NCBI RefSeq assembly: GCF_030848495.1
Contig: NZ_JAVDDT010000003.1
Span: 248,001-312,000 of the forward strand
Length of the DNA: 64,000 nucleotides
Direction: 5' to 3'
Origin: Natronospira bacteriovora
GTDB taxonomy: Bacteria > Pseudomonadota > Gammaproteobacteria > Natronospirales > Natronospiraceae
The translations under genes were made by a program, and so were the position numbers. The notes below the pieces were generated by a model that was not told the DNA's origin, searched no databases, and saw only the letters and a program-made list of their open reading frames with translations. Positions 1-11,264 of the stretch are shown piece by piece. Each line of letters begins with the position of its first letter. The first letter of the stretch is position 1.

Positions 1-25
1 CCAACACACTGGAGCAGCAGCAACC

Positions 26-436
26 ATGATCTGGCTACCTGTAAGCAGCCTGTATGCCGGCCTCGGGGCCCTGTTGATGATTGCCCTGGCCGCTCGCATT
101 CCACCCCTGAGACGACGTCACCATGTAGGCATCAATTCCGGCGGCCGTGAAGACCTGGCCCTGGCCATGCGCGCCCACGGCAACGCGGTGGAAAACCTGC
201 CCCTGGGCCTGCTCATGCTGGGCCTGCTGGAAATTCAGGGGATATCGCCGGCCTGGCTGTACGCCATCGGCGGCCTGCTGCTGCTCGGACGCCTGCTGCA
301 TGCCTGGGGACTGAGCCTCAGTGCCGGCAAGACCTTTGGTCGCTTCTGGGGCATGGTGCTGACATGGCTGTCACTATTGATCATGGCCGGGATGCTGATA
401 TGGCTGGCACTGCCCTTGAGCCAGAGCAGCCTTTAA
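26..436 (+). CDS. MAPEG-family integral membrane protein
   Basis: Predicted 136-residue inner-membrane protein with about four hydrophobic segments (residues 5-25, 58-75, 78-98, 108-130). The central RAHGNAVENLPLGLL stretch is the typical signature of the MAPEG superfamily (eicosanoid and glutathione metabolism membrane proteins; bacterial YecN-like members). Length is normal for the family. The bacterial substrate is generally unknown, so only the family is assigned. Its 3' end overlaps the next reading frame, suggesting translational coupling. Confidence 0.85.
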   Translation: MIWLPVSSLYAGLGALLMIALAARIPPLRRRHHVGINSGGREDLALAMRAHGNAVENLPLGLLMLGLLEIQGISPAWLYAIGGLLLLGRLLHAWGLSLSAGKTFGRFWGMVLTWLSLLIMAGMLIWLALPLSQSSL

Positions 437-1014
437 GGCTGCATCTGCTGCAACAGACCGAGCCTGAACGGGAACGCTTCGGGCGCAACCCCCTGTTCGT
501 GCGCGCCTTTGCCGACCTGGTGGAGGCGCAGGCCTATCGACGCCTGGTGATGGGCTTTCATGGCTACTACCGTCTGCTGGAGACATTGATCCGCCGCAAT
601 CCCGACTGGCTGCGCACCGGCCTGGATCATGCCTGCCTGAACAAGAGCGACTGGCTTGCCGAGGATCTGGCGGTTCTCGACATGGACGCTGGCCCTCTCG
701 CACCCCTTGCTCACCTGCCCCGCATCCGCTCCCTTTCGGAAGCCGCCGGGGCCTGTTTCCTGAGCGAGTACATTGCCTGGAACAGTGAAGTGGCGGAAAA
801 ACATCTGCGCCTGGCCCTGCCCCGTTCCTGCCAGCCGGCGCTTCGCTTTGTCACGGCCTACGGCAAGAGCCGGGAAAGCCAATGGCAACGCCATTGTGCC
901 TGGCTGGACAGCCGGGCCCTGTCCCGATCACAGCGCGACGCCTGCGTGCGGGCCGCTCGCGACGGCTTCCTCGGTCTGGATGCCTGGCTGGAAACCTGCT
1001 TGGACGAGAACTAA
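364..1014 (+). CDS. Heme-oxygenase-like protein lacking the usual heme-ligand histidine
   Basis: A mostly helical 216-residue protein whose length and pattern (N-terminal LRLHLLQQTEPER helix, later GACFLSEYIAWN helix) resemble biliverdin-producing heme oxygenases. Where the family has TxxxH with the proximal histidine, this one reads TEPER, and the distal-helix glycine motif (EGSxLGG) is not recognisable. It may be a fold relative with another function. The ATG at 364 lies inside the upstream gene; an in-frame ATG at 400 follows a GGGA-like site and may be the true start. A 12-bp segment containing the stop codon is duplicated at 1003-1026. Confidence 0.5.
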   Translation: MAVTIDHGRDADMAGTALEPEQPLRLHLLQQTEPERERFGRNPLFVRAFADLVEAQAYRRLVMGFHGYYRLLETLIRRNPDWLRTGLDHACLNKSDWLAEDLAVLDMDAGPLAPLAHLPRIRSLSEAAGACFLSEYIAWNSEVAEKHLRLALPRSCQPALRFVTAYGKSRESQWQRHCAWLDSRALSRSQRDACVRAARDGFLGLDAWLETCLDEN

Positions 1015-1100
1015 GACGAGAACTAAGACAACCATCGAGAATACGCTTCGCTGAATAGCAGAAGGGGTATTCGAGTTTGGTTGCCTGGGCGATCTTGTTG

Positions 1101-1194
1101 ACCCTCCCCTTTTCCAGAGCGGTGATTCGTCTGATTGGTGCACACCAACCCGACGCCCCCTAACCGCTCGATGCCCCAGCTTTTCCGCGAAGAA
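1101..1194. repeat. Dispersed palindromic intergenic element, copy 1 (partial)
   Basis: About 95 bp sharing the TTTCCAGAGCGGTGATTCGT core and the GCTTTTCCGCGAAGAA end with the copies at 6471-6686, 33807-33990 and 51249-51421. It is in opposite orientation to the left half of copy 2 and lacks the long central hairpin. It fills the gap between the heme-oxygenase-like gene and the met leader. Confidence 0.75.
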
Positions 1195-1208
1195 TCCGAA
1201 AAAATTCT

Positions 1209-1237
1209 TGACACGGCATCCCCATTGTCTTGATGAT
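1209..1237 (+). promoter_or_regulatory. Candidate sigma-70 promoter of the metY-metX-hom operon
   Basis: A perfect -35 hexamer TTGACA at 1209-1214 is followed, after exactly 17 bp, by GATGAT (four of six matches to TATAAT) at 1232-1237. The predicted start is near 1244. That would make the ATG at 1245 leaderless, or would place the promoter inside the longest form of the leader ORF. Confidence 0.45.
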
Positions 1238-1367
1238 GAAAAGCATGATCATTGCCAACGACACAGTTCCATTGCTCAAGGCCCCGGCGCTTCCCGCGTC
1301 CGCGATGATGGCTTGTATGTGTATGCCCGCCGTTCCGGCTGCGGGGTCATGCACGACTGTGTTCTAG
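1233..1367 (+). CDS. Putative Met/Cys-rich leader peptide of the met operon
   Basis: A 44-codon frame ending at TAG 1365-1367, just before an intrinsic terminator and 150 bp before metY. The peptide has seven Met and three Cys, with MMACMCM at residues 25-31 (1305-1325). Such runs of codons for the pathway's product are the hallmark of ribosome-mediated attenuation leaders. If the promoter at 1209 is real, translation would begin at the ATG at 1245 (residue 5) on a leaderless RNA; no Shine-Dalgarno site is visible for either start. What supports the call is Met content, position and the alternative hairpins downstream. Translation itself is unproven. Confidence 0.5.
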   Translation: MMKSMIIANDTVPLLKAPALPASAMMACMCMPAVPAAGSCTTVF

Positions 1368-1393
1368 ACGATCAGCAAGACAGTTGTTCATCC

Positions 1394-1427
1394 AACCCGC
1401 AGCGGCGATGCCGGTGCGGGTTTTTTT
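1394..1427 (+). terminator. Intrinsic terminator/attenuator in the met leader
   Basis: Stem AACCCGCA (1394-1401) with TGCGGGTT (1415-1422), an inner CGGC/GCCG stem (1403-1406 with 1410-1413), loop GAT, then a seven-T run at 1421-1427. The 5' arm can alternatively pair with CCGGCTGCGGG at 1335-1345 (ten base pairs with one bulged G to 1396-1405). Terminator and antiterminator would therefore be mutually exclusive. It lies about 90 bp upstream of metY, in the position of an attenuator. Confidence 0.8.
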
Positions 1428-1472
1428 GTCTTTGAATTCCCCCTGAACTGGTCTCTCCGCTGCGGTGAATGA

Positions 1473-3837
<2,365 letters not shown>

Positions 3838-3841
<4 letters not shown>

Positions 3842-4932
3842 TCAGTCCATCCACATTCACTGACCACCCTTCGACGCTGCCTGCCAGTACCCGCCGACCG
3901 GTCCGCCGGGACTGGTCAGTCAACCTGGCCCTGATCGGCCACAGCGGGCAGGTCGGCAGTGCGCTGCTACATCGTCTGCAACAGCTCACCGGCCTGGAGG
4001 TTGAACTGAAAACCGTCATCAATCGGCGACAGACCGGGCACCGGGAAGACGGCGAACTGCAACTGGTCCCGCGCGCCAGTGACGATCTCGACCAGCTGAT
4101 GCAGTCATTGCGGCGGGCCGGTCGCCCGGCCCTGATCATCGACTGCACGGCCGATGCCGGAATCACCGAGCTCTATCCACGCTGGCTGCGTCACGGCATT
4201 GGCGTGGTCACACCCAACAAGCACGGTCTGTCGGGTGACCGTCTGCTGTATGAGCGTATTCAGGCGACAGCACGACTGGGGCGAGCGCCTCTGCGCTACA
4301 GTGCGACCGTGGGAGCGGGCCTGCCCATTTTGCGCACCCTGGCCCGCCTGCGTCTGGCCGGCGATCCGCCACGGGCCATGGAGGCTGCCCTGTCGGGAAC
4401 CCTGGCCCATGTGCTGGCGCAGGTCAGTCAGGGAGAACGTTTTTCGGCGGCGGTGGAGGATGCCCGCCGAAAAGGTTTCACCGAGCCCAACCCCCTGGAG
4501 GACCTCAGTGGCCGGGATGTGGCGAGAAAGCTCACCATCATGCTGCGTGAAGCAGGCTTCCCGGATGTGGTGATTCAACGTGAGGGGCTGGTGCCCGATG
4601 AATGGCTGACAGCACCAGACGGCGCTCAGCGCCTCGAGCAATTGGACGCCCTGTGGATGGACCGACAGACGGCGGCCCGCCGGGCCGGGGAACGCTGGGT
4701 CTATGCCGCCCGTTTCGATGGCAGGCGAGCGAGGGTCGGGCCGGTGACCGTGCCAGCCGACCATCCCCTCGCCGGTTTGAGTGGATCGGGCAATCTGGTC
4801 CGGCTTCAGCTGGCCACCAATCCCAACACGCCTCTGGATGTATTCGGACCGGGTGCCGGCGTGGCCGTGACCGCCAGCGCGGTCATGGCCGATGTGGCCG
4901 AGGCGGTGGCCACCTTCAATGAGCGGAACTGA
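3838..4932 (+). CDS. hom: Homoserine dehydrogenase
   Basis: Reduces aspartate semialdehyde to homoserine, supplying MetX. The 364-residue protein has a Rossmann start (LALIGHSGQVGSALL, residues 30-44), the TPNKHGLSG segment and the catalytic-domain EPNPLEDLSGRDVARKL motif. It resembles the C-terminal dehydrogenase half of ThrA; there is no aspartokinase domain and no C-terminal ACT domain, so it is probably not threonine-inhibited in the classical way. The first 28 residues are poorly conserved in character; the start is kept because its ATGA overlap with metX suggests coupling. Last gene of the met operon, convergent with pyk. Confidence 0.9.
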
Positions 4933-4952
4933 GTTCGGATGGCGCCGGACAC

Positions 4953-6386
4953 TCAGGCGGTGATGATCTTCATGGCATTGGTGCCACCGGCCACGCCTTC
5001 GAAGTCACCCTTGGTGAAGATCAGCAGCTCGCCCTTCTCCACCGCGTCCATGCCGATCAAGAGATCCGCCGCATCCTCGAGTATCCGACGCGGCTCATGG
5101 TGGAGGATGTCATAGGGCACGGGGTAGACACCACGGTAGAGGGTCACCCGACGACGGGTGCTTTCATGCCGGGTCAAGGCATAAATGGGAATGCCGGAGC
5201 GGATGCGCGACATCCACAGGGGGGTGGAACCGGACTCCGTCAGGGCCACGATGGCGCGCACATCCAGATGGTTGGCGGTGTACATGGTGGCCATGGCGAT
5301 GGCTTCGTCGATACGCTGGAAGCGACTGTCCAGGCGATGCCGGGAACGCTGGGTGCGGGGCTGTTTCTCCGCACCCACGCACACCCGGTTCATGGCCTCC
5401 ACCACCCGGATCGGGTACTTTCCGGTGGCCGTCTCGGCCGACAACATCACGGCATCCGCACCGTCCATGACGGCATTGGCCACATCCAGCACCTCGGCCC
5501 GGGTCGGGCGTGGCTGGGTAATCATGGACTCCATCATCTGGGTGGCAACGATCACCACCCGATTCAACTCACGGGCACGATGAATGATCATCTTCTGCAC
5601 GGCGGGCAGTTCGGCATCCCCGATCTCGACCGCCAGATCACCACGCGCCACCATGACACCATCACTGGCCAGAATGATTTCATCGATGGCCTCGATGGCT
5701 TCCGCCCGTTCAATCTTGGCGATCATGCCGGCCTGTCCGCCGGCGGCACGCAACAGCTGCTTCGCCTGTTCAACATCGTCGGCCGAACGCGGGAAGGAGA
5801 TGGCCAGATAATCCACATCCAGTTCGGCGGCCGTACGAATATCCTCGCGATCCTTGTCGGTCAGCGCCGGTGCCGACAGGCCACCCCCCTGACGATTGAT
5901 GCCCTTGTTATCGGACAAGCGCCCGCCCATCTCAACGCGGGTATGAATGCGCGCCCCCTCAACGCGTTCAACGCCAAGCGCAATCAGGCCGTCATCCAGC
6001 AGCAGCACATCGCCGGGCTGCACGTCCCGGGGCAGATCCTTGTAGGTCAGCCCCACCCGGGTCTGATCACCCCCCCTGGGATCAAGCTCGGCATCCAGCA
6101 CGAATGCCTGGCCGTCCTCCAGCTCCACGGGGCCATCACGAAATCCATCGATACGAATCTTCGGTCCCTGCAGATCAGCCAGCAGGGCCACATCCCGATT
6201 CTCGGCCTTCGCTGCTTCACGGGCGAGTGCGGCCAGGCGACCATGATCCGCGGCCTTGCCGTGGGAGAAATTGATGCGCATGACGTCCACACCGGCAGCC
6301 ACCAGCTCTCGCAGTTTTTCAAGCGACGCAACGGCAGGCCCGAGGGTTGCAACAATCTTCGTTCTTCTTGGCATGGGAAAGGACAC
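4953..6386 (-). CDS. pyk: Pyruvate kinase
   Basis: Converts phosphoenolpyruvate and ADP to pyruvate and ATP. At 477 residues it is standard length. N-terminal RRTKIVATLGPA, the MRINFSHG motif, and the IAKIERAEAIEAIDEII active-site lysine region followed by MVARGDLAVEIG are all present. It lies downstream of tkt-gap-pgk on the same strand but is separated by a terminator and a palindromic repeat, so it is probably transcribed on its own. Confidence 0.97.
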   Translation of the reverse strand: MSFPMPRRTKIVATLGPAVASLEKLRELVAAGVDVMRINFSHGKAADHGRLAALAREAAKAENRDVALLADLQGPKIRIDGFRDGPVELEDGQAFVLDAELDPRGGDQTRVGLTYKDLPRDVQPGDVLLLDDGLIALGVERVEGARIHTRVEMGGRLSDNKGINRQGGGLSAPALTDKDREDIRTAAELDVDYLAISFPRSADDVEQAKQLLRAAGGQAGMIAKIERAEAIEAIDEIILASDGVMVARGDLAVEIGDAELPAVQKMIIHRARELNRVVIVATQMMESMITQPRPTRAEVLDVANAVMDGADAVMLSAETATGKYPIRVVEAMNRVCVGAEKQPRTQRSRHRLDSRFQRIDEAIAMATMYTANHLDVRAIVALTESGSTPLWMSRIRSGIPIYALTRHESTRRRVTLYRGVYPVPYDILHHEPRRILEDAADLLIGMDAVEKGELLIFTKGDFEGVAGGTNAMKIITA

Positions 6387-6470
6387 AGATCAGTGAGTGA
6401 TGCGAACAGACTAACAGTCAGGAATGGAAAGGAGAATACGGCGATAGTCAAACGTCTGGCATGGGAAAAG

Positions 6471-6686
6471 CTCTTCGCGTAAAAGTTGGGAGGGACGAGC
6501 GGTTTGGGGGCGTCGGGTTGGTGGGGGCGTTCCCACCAACCCGACGAATCACCGCTCTGGAAAGGGTCTTGGTGGCCCTGACCAGAACCGTGGGAAACAG
6601 GGATGTTTCCCACGGTTCTGGTCAGGGCCACCAAGACCCGCCACGGCACCCAAACCCCAATCAACTCCCCGCTTTTCCGCAAAGAA
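6471..6686. repeat. Dispersed palindromic intergenic element, copy 2 (most complete)
   Basis: About 216 bp between pyk and pgk. The ends are imperfect inverted repeats (CTTCGCGTAAAAGTTGGGAG at the left; the right end ending GCTTTTCCGC AAAG is its approximate reverse complement). The centre holds a perfect 35-bp inverted repeat, 6564-6598 with 6605-6639, around a 6-nt loop. A second hairpin (GTCGGGTTGGTGGG with CCCACCAACCCGAC) lies at about 6509-6545. No open frame that looks real. The terminal inverted repeats recall MITEs, but no target duplication or parent transposase is seen. Confidence 0.85.
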
Positions 6687-6687
6687 T

Positions 6688-6716
6688 AAAAAAACACCGC
6701 CCGAGGGCGGTGTTTT
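6688..6716 (-). terminator. Intrinsic terminator after pgk
   Basis: AACACCGCCC (6693-6702) pairs with GGGCGGTGTT (6705-6714), extended by A-T pairs. On the minus strand the stem is followed by a run of seven T (6688-6694). It ends the tkt-gap-pgk transcript before the palindromic element and pyk. Confidence 0.85.
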
Positions 6717-6749
6717 AACAAACCGGTTCAAGCAGGGCAGTTACAGGCT

Positions 6750-7952
6750 TCAACCATGACTGCTGGCGGCCGCCTTTTCACTTGCACGGCTTTCCAGAAC
6801 CGCCACGGCCGGCAGGGTCTTCCCCTCAAGAAACTCCAGGAAGGCACCACCGCCGGTGGAAATGTAAGACACGCGATCGGCAATGCCGTACTTGTCCACG
6901 GCGGCCAGGGTGTCACCACCGCCGGCAATGGAGAAGGCCGATGAGTCAGCAATGGCTTCAGCCAGAATGCGCGTTCCTTCGCCGAATTGATCAAACTCGA
7001 ACACACCCACGGGACCATTCCAGACGATGGTGCCGGCTTCCTTCAGGCTTTCCGCAAAGCGCTCGGCGGTATCCGGACCGATGTCCAGCACCATCTCATC
7101 GGCGGCAATTTCGTCCACCTTTTTCACATCCGCCTCGGCGCTGGCATCAAATTCCGTGGCCACCACCACATCCGTGGGAACCGGGATCTCGCCGCCCCGC
7201 TCCCTGGCCTGTTCCATCAGGCGCTTCGCCTCCGGAATCAGATCCGGCTCATGCAATGACTTGCCCACATCATGACCGGCGGCGGCAATGAAGGTATTGG
7301 CGATACCGCCACCCACGATCAATCGATCCACAACCTTGCTCAGGCTTTCAAGCACGGTCAGCTTGGTGGAGACCTTGGAACCGGCCACGATGGCCACCAG
7401 CGGCCGTTTGGGGTTTTCCAGGGCATGACCCAGGGCGTCCAGCTCGCGGGAGAGCAGCGGACCGGCACAGGCCACCGGCGCAAAACGGGCCACCCCATGG
7501 GTGGAGGCCTGAGCACGGTGGGCCGTACCGAAGGCATCCATGACAAAGATGTCGCACAGGGCTGCCATCTTGCGAGCCAGGGCGTCATCATCAGCCTTCT
7601 CGCCCTTGAGGAAGCGCACGTTTTCGCACAGCACCACCTCGCCCTCGGCAATCTCCACCCCGTCAATCCAGTCCTTTTCCAGACGAACCTTGCGGCCCAG
7701 CAGCTCGGTCAGCCGATCAGCTACCGGCGCCAGAGACTGAGTCTCGTCATACTCCCCTTCGGTGGGACGCCCCAGATGGGACATCAACATCACGCGGGCA
7801 CCGCCTTCCAGGGCCGCCTTGATGGTGGGCAGGGAGGCCCGAATACGGGCATCACTGCTCACCTTGCCGTCCTTGACCGGCACGTTCAGATCTTCACGAA
7901 TCAGTACGCGCTTGCCGTGAAGATCCAGGTCCGTCATCTTGAGGATGGTCAT
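6750..7952 (-). CDS. pgk: Phosphoglycerate kinase
   Basis: Transfers phosphate from 1,3-bisphosphoglycerate to ADP. 400 residues. N-terminal [17 protein letters not shown], the [10 protein letters not shown] substrate-binding segment and the C-terminal [13 protein letters not shown] and [14 protein letters not shown] nucleotide motifs are intact. I start at the ATG at 7950-7952, six bases after GGAGG, rather than the preceding in-frame GTG. Follows gap in the same direction with an 82-bp gap that holds a hairpin. Confidence 0.97.
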   Translation of the reverse strand: MTILKMTDLDLHGKRVLIREDLNVPVKDGKVSSDARIRASLPTIKAALEGGARVMLMSHLGRPTEGEYDETQSLAPVADRLTELLGRKVRLEKDWIDGVEIAEGEVVLCENVRFLKGEKADDDALARKMAALCDIFVMDAFGTAHRAQASTHGVARFAPVACAGPLLSRELDALGHALENPKRPLVAIVAGSKVSTKLTVLESLSKVVDRLIVGGGIANTFIAAAGHDVGKSLHEPDLIPEAKRLMEQARERGGEIPVPTDVVVATEFDASAEADVKKVDEIAADEMVLDIGPDTAERFAESLKEAGTIVWNGPVGVFEFDQFGEGTRILAEAIADSSAFSIAGGGDTLAAVDKYGIADRVSYISTGGGAFLEFLEGKTLPAVAVLESRASEKAAASSHG

Positions 7953-7984
7953 CACCAGCCTCCATGGTTTGCTGAAAACGAAAG

Positions 7985-8009
7985 CGGGCGCCGGTCAAAC
8001 CGGCGCCCG
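7985..8009 (-). terminator. GC-rich hairpin between gap and pgk
   Basis: CGGGCGCCGGT (7985-7995) pairs perfectly with the facing arm (7999-8009) around a CAA loop. On the minus strand only a weak T-rich stretch follows. It could be a partial terminator, giving more gap than pgk transcript, or an RNA-stabilising hairpin. Confidence 0.6.
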
Positions 8010-8034
8010 GACTCAGTGCATGCAGCGGGCGCCT

Positions 8035-9042
8035 TCAGGCCTTCATCAAGGCCAGGGCGGTATCCAGCATGCGGTTGGAGAAGCCCCACTCATTGTCGTA
8101 CCAGGCGCAGACCTTGACCAGGTTGCCGTTGATGACCTTGGTCAGACCGGCATCCACGGTGGAGGAAGCCGGGTCGTGGTTGAAGTCCACGGACACCAGT
8201 GGTTCCTCACTGAAAGCCAGCACGCCCTTGAGCGGCCCTTCGGCGGCTTCCTTCAGGATGCCGTTGATCTCTTCCACGCTGGTTTCGCGGGAAGCGGTGA
8301 AGCTCAGATCCACCATGGAGACGTTGATGGTGGGCACGCGCACGGCGAAGCCATCCAGCTTGCCGTTCAATTCCGGCATCACCAGGCCCACCGCGGCGGC
8401 GGCACCGGTTTTGGTGGGAATCATGGACATGGTGGCGGAACGGGCACGACGCAGATCCGAATGATAGACATCCGTCAGCACCTGGTCGTTGGTGTAGGCG
8501 TGGATGGTGTTCATCAGACCGGCCTCGATGCCCACCTTGTCGTTCAGCGGCTTGACCAGCGGGGCCAGGCAGTTGGTGGTGCAGGAGGCGTTGGAGATCA
8601 CGGTGTCATCGGCCGTCAGGCTGTCGTGGTTGACGCCGTAGACGATGGTGGGCAGATCCTTGCCGGCCGGCGCGGAAATGATGACCTTCTTGGCGCCCGC
8701 CTGGATATGAGCGGAAGCCTTGTCCTTGCTGGCAAACAGGCCGGTGCACTCCATCACCAGATCCACACCCAGCTCGCCCCAGGGGAGCTTGGCCGGATCA
8801 CGCTCGGCGCAGACCTTGATCTTGTCACCGTTGACGACAAGGTAATCGCCTTCCACCTTCACTTCACCGGGGAAACGGCCGTGGGCGGTGTCGAAGCGGG
8901 TCAGATGGGCGTTGGTCTTGGCATCACCCAGATCATTGATGGCCACGATCTGGATCTCACCCGTGCGGCCGGACTCGTACAGGGCCCGCAGCACATTGCG
9001 GCCGATGCGGCCATAACCGTTGATTGCTACCTTGATCGCCAT
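8035..9042 (-). CDS. gap: Glyceraldehyde-3-phosphate dehydrogenase, type I
   Basis: 335 residues. [20 protein letters not shown] Rossmann start, catalytic [14 protein letters not shown] with the active-site cysteine, and C-terminal [14 protein letters not shown] are all present. It oxidises glyceraldehyde-3-phosphate with NAD(P)+; the cofactor preference is not resolved here. Start placed at MAIKV, preceded by GGGAGT; longer upstream extension is not family sequence. Between tkt (31 bp upstream) and pgk, a common order in gammaproteobacteria. Confidence 0.97.
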   Translation of the reverse strand: MAIKVAINGYGRIGRNVLRALYESGRTGEIQIVAINDLGDAKTNAHLTRFDTAHGRFPGEVKVEGDYLVVNGDKIKVCAERDPAKLPWGELGVDLVMECTGLFASKDKASAHIQAGAKKVIISAPAGKDLPTIVYGVNHDSLTADDTVISNASCTTNCLAPLVKPLNDKVGIEAGLMNTIHAYTNDQVLTDVYHSDLRRARSATMSMIPTKTGAAAAVGLVMPELNGKLDGFAVRVPTINVSMVDLSFTASRETSVEEINGILKEAAEGPLKGVLAFSEEPLVSVDFNHDPASSTVDAGLTKVINGNLVKVCAWYDNEWGFSNRMLDTALALMKA

Positions 9043-9073
9043 GTCACTTACTCCCTTGGAGGTTCCTGAATGA

Positions 9074-11083
9074 TCAATTACCGAGATTCTTGAGCACGCC
9101 GCGGGCGGTCTCAATGACGTTGGTCACGGTAAATCCGAAATGCTTGAAGACATCGTCGGCGGGGGCCGACTCGCCGAAGGTATCCAGACCGACCACTTCG
9201 CCGGCATCACCCACCCAGCGCCGCCAGCAAGCCGTGACCCCGGCTTCCACGGCTACCCGGGCCGGCACATCGGCGGGCAGCACGGAACGGCGGTACTCCG
9301 GCTCCTGGCGCTGGAAGACACAGCTCGATGGCATGGACACCACGCGCACCTTGAGCCCCTCCTCCCGCAGTCGATCGGCGGCTTCCGTACACAGTGCCAC
9401 TTCCGATCCGGTGCCGATGAGAATCAGATCCGGTTTGCCCTCGCTGTCAGACAGCACGTAGGCGCCGCGCCGGATACGAGCGATGGTCTCGGCATCTCGG
9501 GGCTGGAAAGGCAGCCCCTGCCGGGACAGGGCGAGGCAAGTCGGGGCACTGCGGCGCTCCACCGCATCCTGCCAGGCAACGGCTGTTTCCAGAGTGTCAC
9601 AGGGCCGCCAGACGGTCATATTTGGAATCAGCCGCAGGGACGCCAGATGCTCCACCGATTGGTGAGTGGGACCATCTTCACCCAGGCCAATGGAATCGTG
9701 GGTGTAGACGAAGATCGAACCCACCTTCATCAGCGCCGCCATGCGCACGGCATTGCGGGCGTAATCGGAGAAGGTCAGGAAGGTGCCGGCATAGGGCACG
9801 AAACCGCCGTGCAACGCCAGGCCGGACACCATGGCCGACATGGCGAACTCGCGCACGCCGTAATAAATGTAATTGCCATCCGGGTCAGCGGCGGTGACGG
9901 TCTTCGCGCCCTTGAACTGGGTGTTATTGGAGCCACTGAGGTCAGCCGAGCCGCCAATCAGTTCCGGCATGGCATGCCCAAGCGCATCCAGCACATTGCC
10001 TGAGGCCTTGCGGGTAGCCAGTTTCTCGCCGGCTTCATTGACCTGGGTGAGAAGCTCACCCATCACGGCTTCCCAGTCACCCGGCAGCTCGGCGCTCATG
10101 CGGCGCTGGTATTCGGCGGCCAGTTCCGGATGTTCCCGACGATAGTTCTCGAACAGGCGACGCCAGGCATCTTCCACTTCCTGCCCGGCACTGCGGGCAT
10201 CCCAGCCATGGCGGATCTCGTCCGGCACCTCGAAGGGCGCATGGGGCCAGTCCAGTTCCTTGCGGGCCGCCGCCACTTCCTCGTCGCCCAGAGCCGCGCC
10301 GTGGACACCGGCAGTTCCCTTCTTGTTGGGTGAACCGAAGCCAATCACCGTCTTGCAGCAAATGATGCTCGGCTTGCCGGTTTCGGCGCGGGCCTGCTCG
10401 ATGGCGGCCTTCACGGCCTCGGCGTCATGGCCATCCACGTCACGCACCACATGCCAGCCATAGGCTTCGAAGCGCCGGGGCGTATCGTCGGTGAACCAGC
10501 CGTCCACTTCGCCATCAATGGAAATGCCATTGTCGTCGTAGAAGGCGATCAGCTTGCCCAGGCCCAGCGTACCGGCCAGGGAGCAGGCTTCATGGGAAAT
10601 GCCTTCCATCAGGCAGCCATCACCCATGAAGACATAGGTGAAGTGGTCAACAATGTCGTATCCGGGCTGGTTGAAGCGGGCGGACAGGATCTTCTCGCCC
10701 AGCGCCATGCCCACGGCATTCGCCAGACCCTGACCGAGTGGGCCGGTCGTGGTCTCAACACCCGGCGCATAACCGTATTCCGGATGCCCCGGGGTCATGG
10801 AATGCAGCTGCCGAAAATTGCGAATCTCGTCCATGGACAGGTCGTAACCCGTCAGATGGAGTACCGAATAGACCAGCATGGAACCGTGGCCATTGGACAT
10901 GACGAAACGGTCGCGGTCATCCCACTTGGGATTGAGCGGGTTATGGCGGAAAAAATCGTTCCACAGGACTTCGGCAATGTCGGCCATGCCCATGGGCGCG
11001 CCCGGGTGACCGGAGTTGGCCTTCTGGACGGCATCCATGCTGAGGGCGCGAATGGCGTTGGCAAGTTCTCTGCGTGAGGGCAT
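9074..11083 (-). CDS. tkt: Transketolase
   Basis: 669 residues, thiamine-diphosphate enzyme of the pentose phosphate pathway, interconverting ketose and aldose phosphates. Visible: [20 protein letters not shown] near the start, [32 protein letters not shown] for ThDP and metal binding, and [24 protein letters not shown] in the pyrimidine domain. Start at [17 protein letters not shown] after GGGAG; upstream residues in frame are not conserved-looking. First gene of tkt-gap-pgk; a 180-bp gap separates it from the glycosyltransferase. Confidence 0.97.
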   Translation of the reverse strand: MPSRRELANAIRALSMDAVQKANSGHPGAPMGMADIAEVLWNDFFRHNPLNPKWDDRDRFVMSNGHGSMLVYSVLHLTGYDLSMDEIRNFRQLHSMTPGHPEYGYAPGVETTTGPLGQGLANAVGMALGEKILSARFNQPGYDIVDHFTYVFMGDGCLMEGISHEACSLAGTLGLGKLIAFYDDNGISIDGEVDGWFTDDTPRRFEAYGWHVVRDVDGHDAEAVKAAIEQARAETGKPSIICCKTVIGFGSPNKKGTAGVHGAALGDEEVAAARKELDWPHAPFEVPDEIRHGWDARSAGQEVEDAWRRLFENYRREHPELAAEYQRRMSAELPGDWEAVMGELLTQVNEAGEKLATRKASGNVLDALGHAMPELIGGSADLSGSNNTQFKGAKTVTAADPDGNYIYYGVREFAMSAMVSGLALHGGFVPYAGTFLTFSDYARNAVRMAALMKVGSIFVYTHDSIGLGEDGPTHQSVEHLASLRLIPNMTVWRPCDTLETAVAWQDAVERRSAPTCLALSRQGLPFQPRDAETIARIRRGAYVLSDSEGKPDLILIGTGSEVALCTEAADRLREEGLKVRVVSMPSSCVFQRQEPEYRRSVLPADVPARVAVEAGVTACWRRWVGDAGEVVGLDTFGESAPADDVFKHFGFTVTNVIETARGVLKNLGN

Positions 11084-11264
11084 GCATGCTCCCGGATTGC
11101 GGATGACCGCCGCCAGCCCTAACGACATCAGGCCGGGACCGGAAAAATCGGCCACGGCCAGCCGGACGGGTGTCGGCGGAGACTCATGGAGGCGTCAGGA
11201 AAAATCAAAGGCGCAATTTTCGCCGATTGGCGAGCAAACGGCAAGTTGCCTGGCGATCACCCCC

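Noticed and set aside
1233-1427. SAM riboswitch before metY
   Set aside because: I looked for SAM-I, SAM-II and similar cores and found none; a coding leader with alternative hairpins explains the region better.
1208-1435. 75-residue frame across the met leader in another register
   Set aside because: It would read through the terminator stem, has a poor TTG start, and lacks the Met-rich pattern and stop placement of the 1233-1367 frame.
5097-6482. 461-residue plus-strand frame opposite pyk
   Set aside because: Antisense to a complete pyruvate kinase with all motifs; composition (His/Gly/Gln-rich) is typical of a GC-rich shadow frame.
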